Source of the DNA: Burkholderiales bacterium
GTDB lineage: Bacteria; Pseudomonadota; Gammaproteobacteria; Burkholderiales; Usitatibacteraceae
NCBI GenBank assembly: GCA_017880705.1
Contig: JADGRS010000079.1
Coordinates: 1 to 10,219 of the forward strand
Length of the DNA: 10,219 nucleotides
Direction of reading: 5' to 3'
A program made the translations under genes and the position numbers. The notes under the pieces were generated by a model. The model searched no databases. It saw only the letters and a program-made list of their open reading frames with translations, and was not told where the DNA came from. The first letter of the stretch is position 1, and every line of letters starts with the position of its first letter. Shown one piece after another: positions 1 through 5,115 of this stretch.

Positions 1-284
1 CCGATCTGCAGCGCGCCCCGGAGCTTGCGCATCTCGGAGTCGTCGAGCGCGAAGAGCTCGCGTCCCTCGAACCAGACCCGGCCCGAAGTCGCCTCGAGAA
101 GGCGCAGCACCAAGCGGCCCGTGGTCGACTTGCCGCAGCCGGACTCGCCCACGAGCGCCAAGGTCTCTCCTTTGTCGAGGGTGAAGCTCACGTCGTCGAC
201 CGCGTGCACCACCCCCGTGCGGCGCCAACCGCCGTGCACCGGAAAATGCTTGACGAGATGCTCGGCGCGCAGCAGCCCGCTCAT
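1..284 (-). CDS. Oligopeptide/dipeptide ABC transporter ATP-binding protein, OppF/DppF type (partial, C-terminus cut by the window edge)
   Basis: This is the N-terminal 94 residues of an ABC ATPase that would energise import of peptides or similar solutes through an inner-membrane permease pair. The Walker A loop GESGCGKST lies at residues 46-54, preceded by the usual HAVDDVSF strand of this family. The sequence runs off the left edge just before the Q-loop, so the signature motif, Walker B and C-terminal oligopeptide domain are not visible. The ATG at 284 overlaps the stop of the upstream OppD-type gene as ATGA, which is classic translational coupling. The paired order, OppD-like then OppF-like, supports an OppF/DppF assignment over a generic ABC ATPase. 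The solute cannot be told from the ATPase alone (Opp, Dpp, Gsi and nickel systems look alike). Family call is firm; substrate is unknown. Confidence 0.9.
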   Translation of the reverse strand, partial: MSGLLRAEHLVKHFPVHGGWRRTGVVHAVDDVSFTLDKGETLALVGESGCGKSTTGRLVLRLLEATSGRVWFEGRELFALDDSEMRKLRGALQI

Positions 285-1252
285 GCGGCGAGAGGCGCGT
301 ACAGGCACGCCGCCTCCTGGCCTGCGTGGATGTCGCGTAGCGCCGGATCTTCCTCGCGGCAGCGCGTGGCCACGAAGGGACAGCGCGGCGCGAAGCGGCA
401 GCCCGGCGGCATCGCGGCGGGCGAGGGCACCTGTCCCTCGATCGCCGGCAGCCGCTGCTGCCGCAGGTGCAGCTTCGGAATGGAGCCCAGGAGCCCGATC
501 GTGTACGGGTGCTCGGGCTGGGCGAACAATTGCGCCACGCTCGCCTTCTCGACGATACGCCCGGCGTACATCACGGCGACATCGTGCGCGAGCTCCGCGA
601 TCACGCCGAGATCGTGGGTGATGAGGATGATCGCCGCGCCGGTCTCGTCGCGAAGCATGCGCATGAGCTCGAGGATCTGCGCCTGGATGGTGACGTCGAG
701 CGCGGTGGTGGGCTCGTCGGCGATCAGCAGCTTCGGGCGGCACGCGAGCGCCATCGCGATCATCGCGCGCTGGCGCATGCCTCCCGAAAGCCGATGGGGA
801 TGATCGTCGAAGCGCTTCGCCGGAAGCGGCATGCGCACGTGCTCGAGCATCTCGATCGCCTGGCGCTTCGCCGCCTCGCGGCCGATCCCGCGGTGGCGCA
901 GGATTCCCTCGACGATCTGGTCGCCGATGGTGAACGCGGGATTCAGGGAAGTCATCGGCTCCTGGAAGATCATCGCGATGCGGTTGCCGCGAATGTCGCG
1001 CATCGCGCGGGGCGCAAGGCGCAGCAGGTCGGCGCCTTCGAAGAGGATCTCGCCGGCGGCGATCTTTCCCGGGCTCGCGACGAGCCCCATGATGGAGAGC
1101 GCCGTGACGCTCTTGCCGCACCCCGATTCACCGACGAGCCCGAGGGTCTTGCCGGCCTCGATGGAAAAGCTCACGCCGTCGACCGCGTTGAAGGTGCCGT
1201 CCTCGGTCGCGAAGGAGGTGGCGAGGCCGCGGACGTCGAGGAGCGCCGCCAT
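281..1252 (-). CDS. Oligopeptide/dipeptide ABC transporter ATP-binding protein, OppD/DppD type
   Basis: This is a complete 323-residue ABC ATPase, a normal length for OppD/DppD. Visible motifs in order are Walker A GESGCGKS (41-48), the Q-loop glutamine in FQEP (Q97), signature LSGGMRQR (155-162), Walker B LLIADEP (175-181, catalytic E180), the D-loop ALD (184-186) and the switch histidine H213. The C-terminal oligopeptide-transporter domain follows HPYTIGLL (248-255) and carries four cysteines, C285, C291, C298 and C316, in the arrangement that holds a [4Fe-4S] cluster in characterised DppD/DppF proteins. It would pair with the OppF-like subunit, whose start overlaps its stop. It begins 9 nt after the DUF1028 stop, with no Shine-Dalgarno in the gap (which reads TTCCTCCCG), so translation is probably coupled. 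No permease or binding protein lies in the window. Substrate is unresolved. Confidence 0.95.
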   Translation of the reverse strand: MAALLDVRGLATSFATEDGTFNAVDGVSFSIEAGKTLGLVGESGCGKSVTALSIMGLVASPGKIAAGEILFEGADLLRLAPRAMRDIRGNRIAMIFQEPMTSLNPAFTIGDQIVEGILRHRGIGREAAKRQAIEMLEHVRMPLPAKRFDDHPHRLSGGMRQRAMIAMALACRPKLLIADEPTTALDVTIQAQILELMRMLRDETGAAIILITHDLGVIAELAHDVAVMYAGRIVEKASVAQLFAQPEHPYTIGLLGSIPKLHLRQQRLPAIEGQVPSPAAMPPGCRFAPRCPFVATRCREEDPALRDIHAGQEAACLYAPLAA

Positions 1253-1261
1253 CGGGAGGAA

Positions 1262-1975
1262 TCAGCCCTTGGCGCGGGCGGCGTGGAATTGCGCGATGCG
1301 CTCCTCGATCACCGCGCGATCGGTGATGCCCGCCGGCTGCGCGGCGCTGGGCAGGCATCCCATGAACGGCTGGAAGCGCTCGAGGCTCACCGCGTAGAGG
1401 CGACGCAGCTCCGCGAGCGGATCGGCGTGGTCGTCGACCCGCAGGCTGAGGAACGGATAGTCCTCGGTCGTGTGGATGAGCAGCGCCGCGCCCTGCTTGC
1501 CGCGCTTGTCGCCGCCCGCGGCCTCGCCCGCCTCCATCGCGCCCATGAGGCGCTCGGCGAAGGGAAGGGAGCTTCCCTCTTCGTAAGCGCGCGCCGTCTC
1601 CTCGATCACGCGAGGCCCCGCGAGCATGTTGCCCGCCACCGAGAAGCCTTCGCGCGTGATGTGCCCGCACCACTCGATGCACGACTCGCCCGTGTGGCCG
1701 GCGCTCCTGCCCGCCGCGTCGACGACGTGGAGCTGGCGCATCTCGCGCCCGGCGTCGGCGCCGGTGAGGCGCTTCACGACCTCGGAGGAGGCGAGCCCCG
1801 CCTCGAGGGCGGCGAGGCCGTCGCGCGCATAGAGCGGATTGACCAGCGCCTGCGTGGAAAGCGCTCCTTTACCGTTCTTTACCGCGGGGCACAGCGCGCC
1901 GACCGCGAAGAACTTGCTCGCGACCGCGACTCCGAACGCTCCCGAGGTGTGGCGCGCGACGATGGACCAGGTCAT
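1262..1975 (-). CDS. DUF1028 family Ntn-hydrolase-like protein
   Basis: This 237-residue protein matches DUF1028, a family with an N-terminal-nucleophile (Ntn) hydrolase-like fold and no settled substrate. The opening MTWSIVARH, the GVAVASKFFAVG segment and the later GFSVAGNML and DDHADPLAELRRL segments are family hallmarks. I chose the ATG at 1975 over in-frame starts at 1996 and 2005 because it places Thr2 directly after Met1. Methionine aminopeptidase would then expose a Thr, as expected of an Ntn nucleophile. The gene is first in a minus-strand unit with the two peptide-ABC ATPases (9-nt gap), suggesting that it hydrolyses an amide bond in an imported compound; that role is inferred from context. 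No signal peptide is seen, so it should be cytoplasmic. A TAGAAT sequence lies 7 nt before the ATG. Confidence 0.88.
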   Translation of the reverse strand: MTWSIVARHTSGAFGVAVASKFFAVGALCPAVKNGKGALSTQALVNPLYARDGLAALEAGLASSEVVKRLTGADAGREMRQLHVVDAAGRSAGHTGESCIEWCGHITREGFSVAGNMLAGPRVIEETARAYEEGSSLPFAERLMGAMEAGEAAGGDKRGKQGAALLIHTTEDYPFLSLRVDDHADPLAELRRLYAVSLERFQPFMGCLPSAAQPAGITDRAVIEERIAQFHAARAKG

Positions 1976-1982
1976 GCGGCCG

Positions 1983-1988
1983 ATTCTA
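1983..1988 (-). promoter_or_regulatory. Candidate -10 element for the DUF1028/ABC unit, possibly giving a leaderless mRNA
   Basis: TAGAAT on the minus strand (5 of 6 matches to the sigma-70 -10 consensus) ends 7 nt before the chosen ATG at 1975. Transcription would start at or within a base or two of the start codon. I see no convincing -35 hexamer at 16-18 nt spacing and no Shine-Dalgarno in the remaining 7 nt. The same TTAGAATCG string recurs upstream of the aldo/keto reductase. Confidence 0.4.
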
Positions 1989-2024
1989 ACTGCCATTGCC
2001 TCCACCGAAGGCCCCCGGGACTAT

Positions 2025-2094
2025 TCCATACCGGGCGTCCTAATCTTGTTACCTCCGTGCAGGGTATGGATTTTGCTCTCATGGGTATAGGATT
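2025..2094. promoter_or_regulatory. Divergent control region with three GGTAT-core repeats (possible operator)
   Basis: The 142 bp between the DUF1028 ATG and the receptor ATG (1976-2117) contain no gene. TCCATACC (2025-2032) and GGTATGGA (2063-2070) are a perfect 8-bp inverted repeat with a 30-nt spacer. A further GGGTATAGGAT (2083-2093) repeats GGGTATGGAT (2062-2071) directly, 21 bp downstream, which is two helical turns. The spacing suggests binding sites for a regulator of one or both divergent units. I could not settle on a sigma-70 promoter for the receptor: TTGTTA (2046-2051) and TAGGAT (2088-2093) are partial matches but do not pair at proper spacing. No riboswitch fold is apparent. 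Confidence 0.35.
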
Positions 2095-2102
2095 CGCCGT
2101 CA

Positions 2103-2110
2103 AAGGGGGG
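2103..2110 (+). promoter_or_regulatory. Strong ribosome binding site for the TonB-dependent receptor
   Basis: AAGGGGGG lies 7 nt before the ATG at 2118. It is a purine-rich Shine-Dalgarno at ideal spacing and fixes the receptor start, which is also the start that gives an intact signal peptide. Confidence 0.75.
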
Positions 2111-2117
2111 TTTACAA

Positions 2118-4901
2118 ATGATCAAGCGCATCGCAGCGTCGTGCTTCTGTATTTGCTTCGTGTCCGCCGTGTCCGCGCAGCAGCCGGGCACCCAAAAGCT
2201 CGAGAAGATCGAGGTCACGGGGTCCGCCATCAAGCGGCTCGACGCGGAAACGGCCATTCCGGTGCAGATCCTGCGCCGCGAGGACATCGATCGCATCGGC
2301 GCGACGACGACCGAGGAGCTCCTCAAGCAAGTCACGGCGATCACGAGCGCCGGCAGCATCTTCGCCAGCCAGGCGAACGGCACCGTCACCTCGTCGGTCT
2401 CCACGGTATCCCTTCGTGCCCTGGGCCAGAACCGCACGCTGGTTCTCGTGAACGGCCGGCGCGTGGCCACTTCCGCCGCCGGATCCACCAGCGCCGCCGT
2501 CGACGTGAACAGCATCCCGATCGCGGCGATCGACCGCATCGAGGTGCTGAAGGACGGCGCTTCGTCCCTCTACGGCAGCGACGCCATCGCGGGCGTCGTG
2601 AACTTCATCCTGCGCAAGGACTACACGGGTGCCGAGGTCCAGGTCGGCTACGGCGCGCCCACGCGCAGCGGCGGCGGCAAGGATATGACCGTGTCGGCGT
2701 TCGCCGGCATGGGCAACCTCGACAAGAACGGCTGGAACTTCAACGTCGGCGCGGGCTACGAAAAGCAGGACCGCATCCAGGGAAGCGACCGCTCGTTCGC
2801 GCGCCAGATCAACGTGGGCGAGCACAACGACCTCAGCTCGACCATCGCCTTCCCGGGCAACATCCTCTCGGGGCCGACCTTCTCGCGGCTTTCGAGCCCG
2901 GCATTCCCGAATTGCGGGCCGACGGGCATCGACTCGCCCTTCTTCGACGGCAACGCGACGTCCGGGACGGCGTGCCGCTTCGAGAACAGCCCCTTTCTCT
3001 CGGTGCTCCCCGAGATGGAGAAGAAGTACATCCTCGCCAACGGGCACCTGCGCCTCAATAGCAACATGGAGGCGTATGTGGAGGGCGCGTTCACCCGCAC
3101 GGACTTCAAATACACCACCCAGCCCGTGCCCATCTCGGAAGCCACCGCGCTTCCGGCGACGAACCCCTACATCGCCTTCATCAACAACCTGATCGCGACG
3201 CAGTATCCGACGCTTCCCACGGGCCTTCGCCGCTTCGCGACCGCGGGCGACACGCTCGTGTTGCTGCCGCCGACCAGCCCCTACTTCCCGACCGCGTTCG
3301 TCGCGTCGCTGGGATTACCGACCAACCAGCCGATCGCGTTCCGCTATCGCGATTTCGCCAACGGCCTGCGCGAGACCGAGGACACCGCCGACAACTCGCG
3401 CTTCGTGGCGGGCATCAAGGGAACCGCGGGCGCATGGGATTACGACTCCGCGTTCCTCTACAGCCAGAACAAGACCGCCACGATCCTCCTCCAGGGCTAT
3501 CCGCTGTACTCCCAGTTCCTGCCGATCCTCGATAGCGGCCGCGTCAATCCCTTCGCGCCGACCACGGATCCGGCGACCCTCGCGGCGGTGCAGGCCGCGG
3601 AGCTGCGCGGAGCCATCTCCGAAGCCAAGATCTCGACGATGAGCGTGGACGTGAAGGCCACGCGCGATCTCATGCAGATGCAGGCGGGCACGATGGGCGT
3701 CGCCATCGGCGGCGAGCTGCGCGAGGAGAAGTTCGACTACAACCCCTCGCAGGCCTTCCAGATCGGCGACGTCGCCGGATTCGGCGGCAACGTCTTCGGC
3801 GTCGGCGTGAAGCGCCACGTGGCGTCGGCGTACGCGGAGCTCGCGGTGCCGATCTTCAAGTCGCTCGAGCTCGACGCGGGCGTGCGCTACGACAACTACC
3901 AGGTCGTCGGCAGCACCACCAACCCGAAGATCTCGTTCCGCTTCACGCCCGTCGCGGAGGTCCTCGTTCGCGGCTCCTACGGCTCGGGATTCCGCGCGCC
4001 GTCGCTTACGGACCTCTACACGCCGCAACAGTCGAGCGTCACGGCGAACGGCTCGCGTGATCCGCTGCGTTGCCCGAACGTGCAGACGGGCGCGCCGTCC
4101 GATTGCAACAACCAGTTCCCGACCATCACCGGCGGCAACCCGAGTCTCATCCCCGAGAAGTCAAAGTCGGGAACGCTCGGCATCGTGTTCGAGCCCAGCC
4201 GCCGCATGTCGATCGGCATGGATGCGTTCTGGATCACGATCAAGAACCAGCTCGGGGTCCTTCCCGCCACGACGATCCTGGGTAACGCCGCCAACGCGAC
4301 GACGTTCGCGAACTTCATCCTGCGCGGCGCGCCCGACGGCAACGCAAGCGGCCTCGGCCCGATCATCAACGTGCTGCAAAACACGGCGAACCTGTTCAAG
4401 GCCAAGGTGACCGGCTATGACCTCGATCTCATCGGACGCCCCGACATCGGCCCCGGCCACAACCTGACGCTGCGCCTGAACGGCACGGAGATCTGGCAAT
4501 CGATCCGCCAGAACTTCGACGGCAGCTACAGCAACAACATGGATACGGCCCTCGGCGCCGGCCTCGGCGTGATCCCGCGCTGGCGCCATGTCGCGAGCGC
4601 GACGTACGACCGCGGCCCGTGGATGGTTTCCGTGTCCCAGAACTTCCAGGACAGCTACCACGACGCGACCGGCAACGTCGGCGGCACGCCTCGCAGCGTG
4701 GGCAACTACGAGACGTTCGACGCGCAGGCGCGCTATACGGGCTTCCGCAATATCGCGTTCACGCTGGGGGCGAAGAACTTCACCGACCGCAATCCGCCCT
4801 ACAGCAACTCGGCCGGCCAGTTCGCCGCGGGCTACGACATCGCTTACGCGGACGTGCGCGGACGCTTCATTTACGGTAATGTGAAGTACACCTTCCGCTA
4901 G
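2118..4901 (+). CDS. TonB-dependent outer-membrane receptor
   Basis: This 927-residue protein is a ligand-gated outer-membrane transporter powered by TonB-ExbB-ExbD. Residues 1-20 form a signal peptide (MIKR, a hydrophobic core, then AVSA before QQ). A TonB-box-like KIEVTGS follows at about 30-36. The plug domain spans roughly 45-165, with LVLVNGRR and YGSDAIAGVVNF (152-163). The remainder is a 22-strand-type barrel with GFRAP (624-628) and GGNPSLIPEKSKS (672-684), ending in KYTFR with phenylalanine next to last. The mature protein has only four cysteines, in two close pairs (C266/C286 and C652/C663), likely disulfides in extracellular loops. It resembles the large 900-1000-residue receptor group common in xanthomonads and betaproteobacteria, whose ligands are mostly unknown. 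It is divergent from a peptide-ABC unit and is followed by a terminator, so it is probably monocistronic. Ligand not predictable. Confidence 0.95.
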   Translation: MIKRIAASCFCICFVSAVSAQQPGTQKLEKIEVTGSAIKRLDAETAIPVQILRREDIDRIGATTTEELLKQVTAITSAGSIFASQANGTVTSSVSTVSLRALGQNRTLVLVNGRRVATSAAGSTSAAVDVNSIPIAAIDRIEVLKDGASSLYGSDAIAGVVNFILRKDYTGAEVQVGYGAPTRSGGGKDMTVSAFAGMGNLDKNGWNFNVGAGYEKQDRIQGSDRSFARQINVGEHNDLSSTIAFPGNILSGPTFSRLSSPAFPNCGPTGIDSPFFDGNATSGTACRFENSPFLSVLPEMEKKYILANGHLRLNSNMEAYVEGAFTRTDFKYTTQPVPISEATALPATNPYIAFINNLIATQYPTLPTGLRRFATAGDTLVLLPPTSPYFPTAFVASLGLPTNQPIAFRYRDFANGLRETEDTADNSRFVAGIKGTAGAWDYDSAFLYSQNKTATILLQGYPLYSQFLPILDSGRVNPFAPTTDPATLAAVQAAELRGAISEAKISTMSVDVKATRDLMQMQAGTMGVAIGGELREEKFDYNPSQAFQIGDVAGFGGNVFGVGVKRHVASAYAELAVPIFKSLELDAGVRYDNYQVVGSTTNPKISFRFTPVAEVLVRGSYGSGFRAPSLTDLYTPQQSSVTANGSRDPLRCPNVQTGAPSDCNNQFPTITGGNPSLIPEKSKSGTLGIVFEPSRRMSIGMDAFWITIKNQLGVLPATTILGNAANATTFANFILRGAPDGNASGLGPIINVLQNTANLFKAKVTGYDLDLIGRPDIGPGHNLTLRLNGTEIWQSIRQNFDGSYSNNMDTALGAGLGVIPRWRHVASATYDRGPWMVSVSQNFQDSYHDATGNVGGTPRSVGNYETFDAQARYTGFRNIAFTLGAKNFTDRNPPYSNSAGQFAAGYDIAYADVRGRFIYGNVKYTFR

Positions 4902-4910
4902 TCCAGCATT

Positions 4911-4926
4911 GGGCCCCCCAGGGCCC
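4911..4926. repeat. GGGCCC tandem/inverted repeat after the receptor gene
   Basis: Two self-complementary GGGCCC units (4911-4916 and 4921-4926) are separated by CCCA. They can fold into a 6-bp GC hairpin with a 4-nt loop on either strand. No T-run follows, so it is not itself an intrinsic terminator. It may stabilise the 3' end of the receptor mRNA just before the terminator. Confidence 0.5.
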
Positions 4927-4944
4927 CGGACATAGCCTTTACAC

Positions 4945-4969
4945 GGGCGCCACGAGCGCCCTTTTCTTT
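4945..4969 (+). terminator. Rho-independent terminator of the TonB-dependent receptor gene
   Basis: GGGCGC (4945-4950) pairs perfectly with GCGCCC (4956-4961) around the 5-nt loop CACGA, and the stem is followed at once by TTTTCTTT. It lies 44 nt past the receptor stop codon. This is the clearest intrinsic terminator in the window and separates the receptor from lon. Confidence 0.85.
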
Positions 4970-4984
4970 GCTCCTCCGGGTCTC

Positions 4985-5002
4985 GAGTCGGGGACTCCTT
5001 TT
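4985..5002 (+). terminator. Possible second, weak terminator hairpin
   Basis: GAGTC (4985-4989) and GACTC (4993-4997) pair around a GGG loop, followed by CTTTT. The stem is only 5 bp and the T-run only four, so this would at most back up the terminator at 4945. It could equally be part of a dispersed intergenic repeat. Confidence 0.25.
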
Positions 5003-5005
5003 CGA

Positions 5006-5046
5006 AGCCCGGGAACCGCAAGCGTGATCCCTCGCGACCCAGGGCT
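5006..5046. other. Nested inverted repeats in the receptor-lon intergenic region
   Basis: AGCCC (5006-5010) can pair with GGGCT (5042-5046), and inside it GGGA (5011-5014) with TCCC (5028-5031). This gives an imperfect nested hairpin in the leader region of lon. There is no T-run. It may be a structured repeat of the REP type or simple GC-rich coincidence; copies elsewhere in the genome would decide. Confidence 0.25.
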
Positions 5047-5057
5047 CCGGAACAAGG

Positions 5058-5084
5058 CTTGAAACGCCCCGGGGCCGGCCTCAC
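5058..5084 (+). promoter_or_regulatory. Possible sigma-32 (heat-shock) promoter for lon
   Basis: CTTGAAA (5058-5064) is an exact match to the sigma-32 -35 consensus. After 14 nt comes CCTCAC (5079-5084), a 4 of 6 match to the CCCCAT -10 core. Transcription would begin near 5091, leaving about 25 nt of leader before the ATG at 5116. Heat-shock control of lon is well established in E. coli; here it is suggested by the motif only. The -10 half is weak. Confidence 0.4.
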
Positions 5085-5115
5085 CTCCTTCATGGAACCC
5101 CCCATGAGAGAGACG

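Noticed and set aside
1976..2005. Starts at 1996 (ATG) or 2005 (GTG) for the DUF1028 protein
   Set aside because: They add residues not typical of the family, place Thr2 internally, and would overlap the likely -10 element.
2006..2117. Cobalamin or other riboswitch upstream of the TonB-dependent receptor
   Set aside because: The region is too short and shows no B12-box or comparable conserved motif; only short repeats are visible.
467..3061. A very long plus-strand open frame (864 codons) antisense to the OppD and DUF1028 genes and running into the receptor gene
   Set aside because: It is low-complexity and rich in Arg, Ala, His and Asp, shows no recognisable family, and crosses three well-supported genes. 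Long antisense frames are expected in GC-rich DNA.
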